Assembly (NCBI RefSeq): GCF_905147365.1
Contig: NC_056420.1
Coordinates: 12,224,001-12,288,000, forward strand
Source: Aricia agestis
Lineage: Eukaryota > Arthropoda > Insecta > Lepidoptera > Lycaenidae
Direction of reading: 5' to 3'
Length of the DNA: 64,000 nucleotides
Part shown: positions 42,666 to 52,830 of the stretch, piece after piece
Layout of the letters: each line of letters starts with the position of its first letter
How positions within the stretch are numbered: the stretch's first letter is position 1
The notes under the pieces: generated by a model
The model's database searches: none
What the model was told of the DNA's origin: nothing
What the model saw: the letters and a program-made list of their open reading frames with translations, nothing else
Program-made: the position numbers and the translations under genes

Positions 42666-43883
42666 AAGCATTTGGACGAAAAGCCTATAAACAACCTAAA
42701 AGTTCAATTAAAAAATTTATCGATATATAGCATAATATTACTATAGCTATTTATATTCCTACAGTGAGGAGAGAAGGACGGATCTTGCCAGTGCCAGCAA
42801 CATAGCTTGTGATGAAAATCTATCTAACAGATTGAACGTGAAGAGACAGAAACACTTTCGTCTTTATATCATTAGTACGGACGTAGATTTAAACATGTAT
42901 CATAAGACACATAAGTAAACAGACCCAAAAGTTTTATGACCAGCTTTATTTAAAAAATACTCTGCCTTAACCAACTTTTTTTAAGAACCGAATAACATTC
43001 ATGAACATCATTGAAAATCACGGAGAGAAAACATCTTGTGCTAACAAAGTTTACAATATTATTATGATTAAGTTCAACGGCAACAATATGAACTCAATCG
43101 TAAGTAAACATCTTACCGAGAGTTTATGAAAGGTATCTTTCATAACAAACCCAAAGTCGGCATCAAACATTTCAATATTTCCATTCATTCGGATATAAAA
43201 AACTCAATCTGCTTAACGAAATGAAAAAATTAAGTTTCAAACGAAATGTGGTGGAATTGCAAACAAACTTTGTATAATAAAGCTCCAAAGACTCCAATAT
43301 TGAAATCCATACTTCAAAAGTTCTCAAAAAAAATTACTCAACTAATTTCGAACGAGCGATAAAAGTTGGCACCTCCAATGGCGCGAGCGAAATCGCCAAC
43401 TTTCTGAAGGTGATTTATTTTTTCCAAAAGAAAATACTTTTTAACGTTTTTATTCGTTCCGTTGATATCGAGTCTGTTCTAAGTTCTGCGTAAGTGGTCC
43501 GGAGCGTTTGGATCACTCCCTAATAAGCTTAAGTCCCCTTTTATTCGACCTATTATACGTTAAAATCTTTCATTTCGAGTTTTTCTTTCATTAAATTCAC
43601 GGTTGACTTCTTTTTGTGATGTTTTGTTTTTCTATTCATTCCGCAGATCTTATATTTGAATAGAGAATCTGAATAAAAGAAATGGTCCATACATTTTCGT
43701 AATACTTTTTTATCTTTGGGGTTGCGTGCTTCAAAAAATATAGCATCCTACTTGGATTTCTGGGCTTTTAGAGATTCAACGATATGGGCCCCATTAATTA
43801 CGGAGGCTTTTGCGAGCTTTATTGTGCTTCTTAAGACTTTGAGAATTATTATCTGCTCATACTGTTCACTTCTTCGCTAAATA
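42666..43883. other. No gene seen
   Basis: About 1.2 kb without a coding frame, inverted repeat or repeat copy that I recognise. It is slightly enriched in A/T runs. Confidence 0.4.
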
Positions 43884-43999
43884 GAATAAAACAAAGTCTC
43901 TTCCCGCTATCTGTCCCTACGCTTGGATCTTTTAAACTACGCAACGGATTTTGATGCGATTTTTTCAACAGAGTGATTCAATAGAAATGTTTGTATGCT
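43884..43999 (+). repeat. Family U fragment
   Basis: ATAAAACAAAGTCTCTTCCC and ACTACGCAACGGATTTTGAT match the start of 18612-19147. Confidence 0.55.
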
Positions 44000-44038
44000 T
44001 AATGTAGTTTAGCGATAATAACGTTTCCCAAGTCTATT

Positions 44039-44080
44039 AATTAAATACATGAAATATTTAAATATTTCATGTATTTAATT
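44039..44080. repeat. 42-bp perfect palindrome
   Basis: Two 21-base arms, AATTAAATACATGAAATATT plus T and its exact complement, meet without a spacer. It is entirely AT-rich apart from two ATGA/TCAT positions. Confidence 0.85.
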
Positions 44081-44116
44081 GAATGAAAACTGAATTAGAA
44101 CATACAGCAAACTCTA

Positions 44117-44282
44117 AGGGTCAATTCACACCGCAACGCGACGAGGCGAGGCGAGGCGCGGCGCGGCATAAATTTGTATGGATTTGACAGATTTCAATTG
44201 CGTGAGACGTCTTGCGAATCTGTCAAATCCATATAAATTTAGAAATGCATCTACGCATCGCGTTGTGGTCTAAATCAACCCT
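44117..44282. mobile_element. 166-bp MITE with AGGGT ends
   Basis: The left AGGGTCAATTCACACCGCAA, then CGCGA, is inverted at the right as TCGCGTTGTGGTCTAAATCA then ACCCT. The inner arms GGATTTGACAGATT / AATCTGTCAAATCC extend the fold. TAA flanks on both sides (CTAAGGG ... CCCTAAG) suggest a TAA target duplication. Confidence 0.75.
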
Positions 44283-44830
44283 AAGAATTTATATGTTAAA
44301 ACTCTTCGTACATCGAAGTTATGCAAAAAAAAAGTTAACTTCAACCCGTATTTCCAGTCAGCGCGAACATAATTAGAACATTGCAATGGAAATTTACATT
44401 TCATCTAAACAAGACCATCTTTGTATTTAATTTGTTACGTCGAGCTGAGACTGAATTTTAAGCAAGAATTAAGTCTGCGTTACGTCATATTCCTCGGAGG
44501 TGTCTATATAAACTCACCTAGCTTGCTACTCTGAAGTCGAGTAAGAAAATACGGAAGACCATAAAATATAGAAAAGATACAAGTAACTATGATTTTTTAT
44601 CGTGGCATGACCCTGCGATGCCATTGGTGCATTTAGCAATGATCAATTGAAATCTGATATTATTATTTACTGCAAGATACACATTGAATTGACAGACTGT
44701 GCTACTGTTTGGCTACCGGCCTCTAAGCACAAAAACGAATCGCAGTGTGAACTGACCATAAAAGTAGCACACTTTCCTGTTTCTTGTACGAGTAATTTGT
44801 ACAAATATACAAGCGATGAAGCAGGGAAAT

Positions 44831-45090
44831 AGTTGAAGATGTTAGTGAATGAAGTGGGTAACTCACTATTTGAAAATTGACGTTTTTTGCATAAATGAAG
44901 GCTTTAGGACCGGGAAAATTATTTGAAATCATTAATATGTGGATTCTTTGCAAAGCTAAGATATAAATTAGCTGGATGATAAAGTAAGCGAGTTACAGGG
45001 TTCTATCAAATTATAGGGGGAAAAATGAGTTATGACCCTTATGTTATAAATTGTGAGCTACCCTTTCAGTCATTTACATAAGTCTTCAAT
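44831..45090 (+). mobile_element. Family S element with inverted ends
   Basis: GTTGAAGATGTTAGTGAATG and AAGTGGGTAACTCAC at the left pair with GTGAGCTACCCTTTCAGTCA and TTACATAAGTCTTCAAT at the right. The interior GACGTTTTTTGCATAAATGA and TTAGGACCGGGAAAATTATT corresponds to 35490-35740. Confidence 0.55.
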
Positions 45091-45094
45091 AGGG

Positions 45095-45345
45095 GATGAA
45101 GCCGGTAAGTACCATGCCACACGATGCGGTGCGGCGCCTGACCGGTGCCGCTCCGGACGTGTCCTACATATAAAAATGGATGGTATGGCACACGGCGCCG
45201 TCCGGTGCGCTCCGCACGCGCGCCGGAATCGAGACGAGGCGGGCAAGGGTGTATATATTGGTGGAGCTCGTATCCGTCGCTGCTACTCACCGTGTGGCCG
45301 GTAGTCCGGCGAGATGACCTCCGGTGTGGCACCGCACCATGCATG
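45095..45345. repeat. GC-rich block with repeated CCGGTGCG-like words
   Basis: About 250 bp of very GC-rich sequence lies between two family S pieces. GGTGCGGCGCC, CCGGTGCCGCTCCGG, GGCGCCGTCCGGTGCGCTCC and GGTGTGGCACCGCACC form many overlapping inverted pairs. Open frames exist on both strands, but none shows a domain. It is probably a GC-rich MITE, like those at 30427 and 47586. Confidence 0.5.
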
Positions 45346-45348
45346 TCT

Positions 45349-45620
45349 GTAACTAACGATTTGGAAACTGTCGTGTTTTTTGCATGAAAGAAGGCTTTAG
45401 GTCCGTGAAAATGTGGTCTCTATATTATGGTCGCTGTTAATCCTTTGTGTACTAAGCCACAAAAATTTCGTTGAATTATGAATGCAGTCTTAATCCTAAA
45501 TGATCTAAATAGCATTCATAACTCAGTCATTCAATGTCGTTGTCAATGTCATTAACAACTTCCATATAATTATGAAATGTTAGTTACCCACTTGAACCAC
45601 TCACGTCTTCAATTATGAGA
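45349..45620 (+). repeat. Family S end pieces enclosing a family G copy
   Basis: TAACTAACGATTTGGAAACT and GTTTTTTGCATGAAAGAAGG at the left, and TGTTAGTTACCCACTTGAAC with CACTCACGTCTTCAATTAT at the right, are family S ends. Between them, 45425-45515 carries GTCGCTGTTAATCCTTTGTG, TACTAAGCCACAAA and GAATGCAGTC, which match 47168-47320. Confidence 0.45.
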
Positions 45621-45720
45621 GTGATGAATAAATAAGTTGGAGTAATCTCATTAGATAATGCTCGTGACGCGGATTACACGGGACATAACAAATAGATGGA
45701 GACTTAACGATCCTTGGATT

Positions 45721-45945
45721 CATCGGCTGTACAATAGCTAGAGGTGTGTGCATAATGTGGGCTGAAAAAAAAGGGTTAAACATAATTTTCGATATTTTAT
45801 AAAATGTTTTTGAATATTTTTAAATATGCCGGTTCCTGGTAGTAGAATAGGGACTTATCCTTGGCTGTCATTCTTAGCTTGTGTCCATCGGCTGTACAAT
45901 AGCTAGAGGTTTGTGCATAAGGTGGGGTGAAAAAAAGTGGTGAAG
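45721..45945 (+). repeat. Direct repeat, ~55-bp units 165 bp apart
   Basis: CATCGGCTGTACAATAGCTA then GAGGTGTGTGCATAATGTGG at 45721 is repeated as CATCGGCTGTACAATAGCTA then GAGGTTTGTGCATAAGGTGG at 45886, each followed by GTGAAAAAA-like sequence. The purpose is unknown. Confidence 0.7.
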
Positions 45946-46176
45946 GATAAAAATGTTACAAAAATACGTGTGTTTGTCACAGAATCGCAGTATTTTATTT
46001 TGAATGAACATTGAACAACGATTTATTGCAGGAGCCATTGTGTAAATGCCCTTACATTTCCTTCAGGAGTTCGTCATTCTTTACGGGGTAATCGCGTAGA
46101 GAAAACATTATTTCTATTGTGAGGTGAAACACGGATGTAACACAATTATGACATAATGTAACAGAATACCTGTTCT

Positions 46177-46328
46177 GTCTACTAATATTATAAATATGAA
46201 AGTGTGTCTGTCTGTCTGTCTATCTCTCTGTCTGTCTGTTCACGCTTAAACCATTGAACTGAATTAGCTTAAATTTGGTACAGAGATACTTTGAGTCCCG
46301 GGAAAGGACATAGAATACTTTTCATTAT
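46177..46328 (+). repeat. Family R fragment
   Basis: CTACTAATATTATAAATATG, a run of GTCT units, CACGCTTAAACCATTGAACT, GGTACAGAGATACTTTGAGT and CCCGGGAAAGGACATAGAAT. It ends abruptly where a family W element begins. Confidence 0.65.
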
Positions 46329-46330
46329 AT

Positions 46331-46484
46331 ATATATACAGTGTGTAACAAAAACTAGTGATAATACTTTAGGGTGTGTACATGTTCCTTGTAGAGAGTTC
46401 ACTGTGAAAGTAACAGCTCTGAAAGACGAATATTTTTTTTCACTTTTGTATGGGCAAGAGCCCGAGCGTCACGAGTTTCAAAAA
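46331..46484 (+). repeat. Family W element, left half
   Basis: TATACAGTGTGTAACAAAAA, TAATACTTTAGGGTGTGTAC, TTCCTTGTAGAGAGTTCACT and CACTTTTGTATGGGCAAGAG match 34674-34918. The right terminal repeat is replaced by a family Z 3' end. Confidence 0.6.
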
Positions 46485-46548
46485 TTTTGGTACAAATATA
46501 CAAGAATTGCTCGTTTAAAATAGACTATAGATGATGCCTCCTCAGGGA

Positions 46549-46690
46549 ACCACGAAACCGTTTTGAGACTCAAGACTCAAACAATCGTACGAGAAAGCCG
46601 CGTTTTACTCTAACAAACGAAAAATGACATTGTTAGAGCAGGACGCGGCATTCTCATTCGATTGTTTGAGTCTCAAAACGGTTTCGTGGT
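46549..46690. mobile_element. 142-bp MITE with ACCACGAAACC ends
   Basis: ACCACGAAACCGTTTTGAGA at the left is inverted at the right as TCTCAAAACGGTTTCGTGGT, and CTCAAACAATCG pairs with CGATTGTTTGAG. The inner arms are GCCGCGTTTTACTCTAACAA and TTGTTAGAGCAGGACGCGGC, so almost the whole element folds. Confidence 0.8.
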
Positions 46691-47167
46691 AGGCCTACTG
46701 AGTCCTGTTTCTGTTTTTCCGTCTTACTTAATTTTCGTTAACGTTACGTTTTCTGACACGACATTTTTTTCCACCAAAAATCATAATAAGAAAGCAGTAA
46801 ACAGGGTCAGACAGGAAAAGGATAAATGCCCATAATTTAAAGGCATCAAGCTGAAATTAAAGTGACTTTTTCTTATAAAATGTTAAGATTAATTTAACCC
46901 TTCCAGTGATAAGTTCGGTAACAAATTGCTGAGCAAAATTGGTGTTTCGCTGGTAATTAATAATGTAATTAATTTAGGGCCACCCATTAATAATGTTTCT
47001 TGTTGATAGAATTAATAATTCGTCGATTCCTGTTACAATTCGATGACCTGCTCAATTATTATTAGTAGTTTCAATTTCGGCGAATCTAATCAAAATCTAC
47101 TTTATTGCGTAAGTTAGATAAAGAACAGCAGATTGTTGTCGCTATTAAATATCCATACTATACATAC

Positions 47168-47330
47168 GGACGCTGTTAAGCATTCGTGTACTAACCCACA
47201 AAAAAAGACGTATTGAGTTATAAATGCAGTTATGTTCTTTAGATGATTTAGAACAAGACTGCATTCAAAATTTAAAAACAAAAAAAATTGGGGGATAGGA
47301 CACTAATGCTTAATAGCGACTCTGTCTGTA
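47168..47330. mobile_element. Family G MITE-like element
   Basis: GGACGCTGTTAAGCATTCGT and its partner ACTAATGCTTAATAGCGACT are inverted ends, and TAAATGCAGTTATGTTCTTT / AGAACAAGACTGCATT forms an inner stem. A related copy is at 45425-45515. Confidence 0.55.
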
Positions 47331-47520
47331 AGTCTGTTACCTCTTCACGCCCAAACCGATTTTGCTGAAATTTGGTATGAAGATACTTTGAGTCCCGAGA
47401 AAGGACATGATATACTTTTTATCCCGGAAAAATGCACGGTACCCGCGCGATAAACAAATTTAGGCGCAACGGAGTTGCGAGCGTCATCTCGACTAGATGA
47501 GATGACGCTCGCTGCTCCGC
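47331..47520 (+). repeat. Family R unit ending in a local palindrome
   Basis: GTTACCTCTTCACGCCCAAA, CTGAAATTTGGTATGAAGAT, GAGTCCCGAGAAAGGACATG and GGCGCAACGGAGTTGCGAGC match family R. The end GAGCGTCATCTCGACTAG is followed immediately by its inverted copy CTAGATGAGATGACGCTC (shared CTAG centre), so the 3' terminus is duplicated head to head. Confidence 0.65.
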
Positions 47521-47585
47521 AAAAAAGATTTATTTCTAAAAGTTATTTTCTTAATTACCCCTTTTCATACTCACCCTTGTGTTCC

Positions 47586-47735
47586 TATGGGCCCTTACAC
47601 GGCACCGCAGCGGCAGCGGCACGGAATCGGCGCCGTGTGTAAGGGCAAATAGAAATAATACAAGGATGAGTAACGGAGCGGCACCGCTGCGGTGGCGGTG
47701 CCGCTGCCGCTGCGGCGTGTGTGTAAACAGCCTTA
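47586..47735. mobile_element. 150-bp GC-rich MITE
   Basis: GGCCCTTACACGGCACCGCA and GCGGCAGCGGCAC at the left pair with GTGCCGCTGCCGCTGCGGCG and TGTGTGTAAACAGCCTTA at the right. The dense CG content and GCGGCAGCGG repetition produce open frames on both strands without meaning. Confidence 0.7.
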
Positions 47736-47819
47736 CGGTTAAAAATTATCACTCTTTTATTAGACCATTGAAGTATGCAAATGTGTCCAGTGGCTGGAAT
47801 AGCTCGAATATTTGTCTGT

Positions 47820-48098
47820 AATAATAATAATAATAATGCTTCACACCACGTCTGTCTGGCCCCGTAGTAAGTACCTGAAGGACTTGTGTTACGGGTACCA
47901 GACAACGAAAATATATTTAATACTTTTATACTATACATTAAGTATATTTAAAAAATTTATTATATGATACACAGTTTGTTATATTTAATACACATCCATG
48001 ACCCAGGAACTTTGAAAATTTTGTTCCCTCGGCGGGATTCGAACCCGCGACCACCGGCTTGAACTACCAACAGCCCACCAACAGAGCCACAGAGGTCG
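47820..48098 (-). repeat. tRNA-derived SINE, family A, full length
   Basis: On the minus strand the head shows CTGTGGCTCTGTTGGTGGGC (A box) and GCGGGTTCGAATCCCGCC (B box), followed by GAGGGAACAAAATTTTCAAA, an AT-rich body, TTGTCTGGTACCCGTAACAC, AGTCCTTCAGGTACTTACTA and a (TTA)n tail. The head could fold as a tRNA-like structure, but the repeat tail and other copies show it is a SINE. Confidence 0.85.
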
Positions 48099-48598
48099 TC
48101 TGTAGTTGTCTGTCTGATTGTTTTTGTCTGCAGTGCAGATGTTAGTTCAAATCATTCAACGGTTAACGAATCTAATTCCGTAGATTCCGAACATAACAAT
48201 ACTTAGGAGGAAACTGGAAAATATTATCCATAAAAGTCTTTCTTTTACAATTGAATACATTATGATTTATTCCCTTGAAGATCGCACGCGAGAAATTTCG
48301 GACCCAGAAATCACTCAAAAACCCTCCTTACATTCATAAGAATTACTTTGTCTGGTAACAAAGTGCCCCTTTAGGGGATATTTGACAGGGCCATTAATCC
48401 CCCCCAGGGGTCCGCGGTGACAAGGGGTTGGGGGTATAAAGGACCCCGCTCGGAATCCTCGTAAATGCGCTTGTGTGACGCGGGTTTTATGTTTTCCTCT
48501 CGTTATAAAAAACAGCTTCCTCCAACTGTCTATAAACGGCAGGTGTAATTTCACCTTTCTGGAGATCCGTAGGCGAGTGATGAAAACCTATTTAGTGA

Positions 48599-48860
48599 CG
48601 ACCTCTGTGGCTCAGTTGGTGGGCTGTTGGGAGCTCAAGCCGGGGGTCGCGGGTTCGAATCCCGCCGATGGAACAAAAAGTTTTCAAACTTCGGTCATGG
48701 ACGTGTATCATATAATAAAAATCTTAAATATATGTATAGTATAAAAGTATTAAATATATTTTCGTTGTCTGGTACCCGTAACACAAGTCCTTCAGGTACT
48801 TACCACGGGGCCAGACTGACGTGGTGTGAAGGGTCCATAGATATTAAGATATTATTGTAG
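48599..48860 (+). repeat. tRNA-derived SINE, family A, full length
   Basis: The head has CTCTGTGGCTCAGTTGGTGG and GCGGGTTCGAATCCCGCC. The body matches 47820-48098 and ends GTGAAGGGTCCATAGATATT. Two full copies lie about 500 bp apart in opposite orientation. Confidence 0.85.
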
Positions 48861-48954
48861 ACATAAATATTTTTGGCATTCTTATCTAAGCTCACAACAT
48901 CAATGATCAGTTGACTCTACTACTTAAGTGAATAAAACGCTAATGAGTTTGTAA

Positions 48955-49131
48955 GTCCGCCACTATGATGCCACTTTGCTATGATGCCACGGACAGATAC
49001 ACACACAGAGAGACAAACAGACAAACAGACACGTCAAACTTATAACAAAGTCGGGGGTTAAAAAACTTATAAACAAGATTTTTAACCCCCGACAAAAGAG
49101 AGGGGTCTTTTGTCGGGGGTTAAAAATCTTA
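48955..49131 (+). repeat. Retroelement 3' end with three GTCGGGGGTTAAAAA motifs
   Basis: CACTATGATGCCACTTTGCT, GACAGATACACACACAGAGA and CAAACTTATAACAAAGTCGG lead to AGTCGGGGGTTAAAAAACTT. The motif then occurs inverted (TTTTTAACCCCCGAC) and direct again (GTCGGGGGTTAAAAATCTTA), giving a direct-inverted-direct arrangement within 90 bp. Confidence 0.6.
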
Positions 49132-49676
49132 TTAGTTATTATGATCCAGATGTTTGCAATAATTGTTTAGTTGACAAATAATTTTGCAACAGTATTTTAT
49201 TATTTTTGTAATAATAACAAAAAGTAACATAATGATTACTGAACCACTATTTGTAATTCCACTCGCTCTTGTCGAGTCGTATAACATTTTACACCTTTCA
49301 CTCGACGTACTCAATAAAAACGCGTTTTAAACAAAATATCAACTTTACTTTTGTGTTGTTAATAAAATAAATACTGCCCAATACGAAATTGGTGGTGTCT
49401 GGAATGTTGTCGTCAGAATTCATTTTGTAGAACTTTGTATTCTCTTTTGTTCTCATTGTAAAGATCTTTAATCGTAATTTTTATTATTTCATTATGAAAT
49501 TTTTAATTTTTATGACGCCGTGAACAATGACAGCTGACTTCCCTGCTGTTTAATTTTCATTAAATCTGTTTTGATAAACTTTTAGCATACTTAAACAACT
49601 TATTTGTCACATAAGCGTTGGCGCATGATATTATACCAATATTAAGAATAATGAACGTCTAGTTGTATTATAAAAT

Positions 49677-49999
49677 ACTATCTGTCCCGGCAAACGTTTC
49701 TTTGCCATATAAAGTATTTCGCCCGTATTATTTTATTGAAGTGACTAAATAAGTATGTCACCATGGCAACGTCCATCGCTATCCCGTCGCACAAACAATG
49801 GTCGCCGTCAGTCTCGACTTGTAATAATTTACTATTATTTATTCAACAAATGCACTTATCAATATAATAAGTACCCAGTAGCCGATTTTCAGACCCAATG
49901 AATATGCATAATATAAAATTTGGTTAAAATCAGTAAAGCCGTTTCGGAGGAGTACGCGGCCTAACATTGTGACACGAGAATTTTATACATATATAAGAT
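49677..49999 (+). repeat. Family Y retroelement 3' unit
   Basis: CTATCTGTCCCGGCAAACGT, CATGGCAACGTCCATCGCTA, GGTCGCCGTCAGTCTCGACT, GCCGATTTTCAGACCCAATG and GTTTCGGAGGAGTACGCGGC are near-identical to 42357-42665 and 17404-17715. Confidence 0.75.
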
Positions 50000-50060
50000 A
50001 TAACTACAATATTTTCACGCTAGAGTCAGCATCAGCATAGACAGTTAACAAAAAGTTAGC

Positions 50061-50242
50061 AGAGGGCTAGACAATCAATTTTATTGTATATCAACCCTAG
50101 ACGGCCAATAATATTGCACAATATCACGTATTGTGCAATATTATTGACCGTCTAGGGTTGATATTAAACGCGCCCGCCTTTTACCTTATTGTCAAATTGT
50201 TCAATGATATTGCATATTAAAATTGATCATCTAGGGGCCCGT
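50061..50242. mobile_element. 182-bp MITE carrying a 77-bp hairpin
   Basis: The outer ends AGAGGGCTAGACAATCAATT and AAAATTGATCATCTAGGGGC are imperfect inverted repeats. Inside, 50088-50164 is an almost perfect palindrome: ATATCAACCCTAGACGGCCA and ATAATATTGCACAATA on the left, with their inverted copies on the right around ATCACG. Confidence 0.65.
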
Positions 50243-50659
50243 TACGACAACGTTTCTGTCAATATTCTGATATGACGTGTGCAAGTAGTGCAACACGTTA
50301 GATTTTGGACCTTATTTTCCTGTTCTGAGCTTTGGACGGATTATTTGTTGTACGTGCTAGTAGCGATCTGCATCATGGTTCTTTATCATGGAACGGGGCC
50401 TTTAGAAATATAGAGGTAGTTATTGTAGCAATTTCTACTAACTGATCGACTGAATACAAAACGACTCAAAATGTACATCAAGCCAGATCGAGTACAATAG
50501 CTTGTCTCGTTAACTGTACATCTGTTAGGTTTATCTGACAGGCTTTGGGAAAATCTAGACGGACTGACTTCAAGTCATAATACGAGTAAGTTCTGTAATC
50601 ACGCTGTTGAAAGTGCGACTATTAGTTATTAAATTAAATAGAAGACAAATATTATCATA

Positions 50660-50808
50660 CTAGACGTTGCCCGCACTAAGGTTGCGCTAAATTATCGCGC
50701 GGGGACCATACATTTTATGAAATAAAAAGTTTCCCAGATCTCAAAGTATAATATATAACAGTTACCAAATTTCAGTAAAATCGGTTCAGTGGTTTAAGCG
50801 TAAAGAGC
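50660..50808 (-). repeat. Family R fragment
   Basis: The plus strand reads AGACGTTGCCCGCACTAAGG, TTGCGCTAAATTATCGCGCG, GGACCATACATTTTATGAAA and CGGTTCAGTGGTTTAAGCGT, the inverted 3' portion. Confidence 0.6.
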
Positions 50809-50814
50809 AAACGA

Positions 50815-50950
50815 CGTGTCGTCGCGACACTATGCTGGTTTCTATGTGTTTCTATGAAATACCCTCCGCAGCAAGCGACACGAAGCTAGCGACACTTATT
50901 CATAGAGATACATAGAAACGTCACGACACGTCGTCTGCAGTTGTCGCGAG
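50815..50950. mobile_element. Inverted repeat with CGACGTGTCGTCGCGACA arms, possible MITE
   Basis: GACGTGTCGTCGCGACACTA and TTTCTATGTGTTTCTATGAA at the left are partly inverted at the right as CATAGAGATACATAGAAACG and CACGACACGTCGTCTGCAGT. It is immediately joined to a family R end, so it may have inserted into it. Confidence 0.5.
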
Positions 50951-51139
50951 TCGCTTGGTTCCAACTTGTACCTTTAGTATAGTATAACAGCGATAACGTA
51001 CATTAATAGGCTTGTTCTTCTATACGAACACCTGATTCCCTAGGGCTGTCGATTCAATAGAAAGAATTAACATATTTTGATGTAATAAAATATATTTTGG
51101 ACAGCCCTAAAGAGAAAATGTTTAATGAGTTAATATTTT

Positions 51140-51302
51140 TTTCGATCGAAATTTATGTTGTAATAATTATCATGTCCATTGTTTTAGTATATTTTATGAA
51201 AAAAACCGAATTATAAGTGTGCGAAATTTCATGCACCTACGTTTCCGCATTTTTCGTCAAAAGGGGACCAAAGTTTTTTGCTCACGTATTAATATAATAT
51301 AG
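51140..51302 (-). repeat. Repeat family Q, copy 1
   Basis: On the minus strand: ATACGTGAGCAAAAAACTTT, GGTCCCCTTTTGACGAAAAA, TGCGGAAACGTAGGTGCATG and AAATTTCGCACACTTATAA. An inverted copy lies at 52682-52830. Confidence 0.55.
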
Positions 51303-51779
51303 ATAATTCCCAAGTTTTGCCAGTAAAATCTTGGAGATATTTACAAAAATATTACCACTGTCAACCCTATTTCCGGGTTGCCATTGTGAGGGATGGGGCA
51401 CTTTTAAGCACATCTCCTTTCAACAGAGCGTGACAGGTATCATTAATTTAATAGTAAGGGTTAGACCAATTTCTTAGGACCGAGGTTAGAGTAATGATAA
51501 GACCTGGAATAATACGGCTTATTTATTAGCGAGATTACTATAAATGATAGTCGTCCGTATTATGTTGCGGGGAAGTAGGTAAGTTATAGCTTTGCGGTTG
51601 GTTTTGTCCATTCAATTATTTTACCAGCATTTTTCTTCAAGATAATAGTAACAAAAACTGTTAAGTAAAGTAACTTCCCTTTAAATGTCTTACAGGATTT
51701 TTTCTTGAGGATATCAAACAAAAACTGTTAACTAAAGTACCTTCCCTTTAAAAATTTTACAGGATTTTTTTAGGATATT

Positions 51780-52200
51780 AAAAAAATCGGCCATATGCGA
51801 GTAGGACTTGCGTACTAAGGGTTCCGTACGATTATAGAGCAGAATTAGGTCAAAAATTGTATTTTTTGTATGGGAACCCCCCTTATGTTTTTATTTTATT
51901 GGGAAAAATTCAAGTACTTACCTAACTGTTGCCATTATTGATATAGAGCAAAAAAGGCCAAAAAAATCACGTTGTATGGGAGCCCACCTTAAATATTAAC
52001 TTTATTTTGTTTTTAGTATTTCTTGTTATAGCGGCACCAGAAATACATACGAGTAATATGTAAACATTTCAGAAGTCTAGCTATAGCGGTTCTTGAGTTA
52101 CAGCCTGGAGACAGACAGACGGACAGACGGACTGACGGACAGACAACGAAGTCTCATGAATTGGGTCCCGTTTTCGCCCTTTGGGTACAGGAACCGTAAT
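51780..52200 (+). repeat. Family V element
   Basis: AAAAATCGGCCATATGCGAG, GGGTTCCGTACGATTATAG, TTGTATGGGAACCCCCCTTA, TTGCCATTATTGATATAGAG, TATAGCGGTTCTTGAGTTAC, a (GACG)n/(GACA)n tract near 52110-52145, and TCCCGTTTTCGCCCTTTGGG match 14670-15105. Confidence 0.7.
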
Positions 52201-52681
52201 AAAAACTGTAAACTAAAGCTAACCCTTTAAAAAATTTACAAGATTTTTTTTGATAAGTTTAAAAAAAATAAGTTCGGTGCTTTGGAAATATTTTGTAGTT
52301 GTTTTCTCATTAAGATAAACTTATCTTCGTTACAGTGCATTTTAAATTAACACCGCGAGCGGCAAGTTTGTCAATTCAGAGTCTATCTTCTGTAGTAAAC
52401 AAAGTTTAATTTTAAAGGTGCATGCAGGTACAACGTGTTCAAAATGCATCGCAACGTATCACCTCGTCAAGATGCAATGTGAACTGACCCTTCTATTCTA
52501 TTATATTATTATATTCTATTATATTATTTATATAACTGATCATTTCTATTTGGTTCTTATCTATAGTTTTCAACACTACGTGTATATTAATACTGATTAA
52601 TATGATTAAAAATAATAAATTATGTAAAATACTATCATGGTATTATATGTTTTTAACTTTTGGCTGAGTACTGTTTTTATC

Positions 52682-52830
52682 ATCATAATATTAATACGCG
52701 AACGAAAAACTTTGTAACCCGTTTTACGAAAAATGGGGAAACGTAGGTGCATGAAATTTTGCACAGTTATAGTTTATATGGTGAAGGAGTGCATCGAACG
52801 AATATTATTTTGAAATTATGCTTTTATCAT
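52682..52830 (+). repeat. Repeat family Q, copy 2
   Basis: ATACGCGAACGAAAAACTTT, GTTTTACGAAAAATGGGGAA, ACGTAGGTGCATGAAATTTT and GCACAGTTATAG match 51140-51302 in inverted orientation. Confidence 0.55.

Noticed and set aside
45053..45387. GC-rich overlapping frames on both strands as a gene
   Set aside because: The frames arise from a dyad-rich GC block between repeat ends, and none shows a domain or biased codon use.
47579..47938. Alanine/arginine-rich frames as a protein
   Set aside because: They are the translation of GCGGCAGCGG-type MITE arms.
48020..48098. Possible tRNA gene (intact A and B boxes)
   Set aside because: It is followed by the SINE body and tail, and near-identical heads occur at 48599 and 58374, so it is a SINE head.
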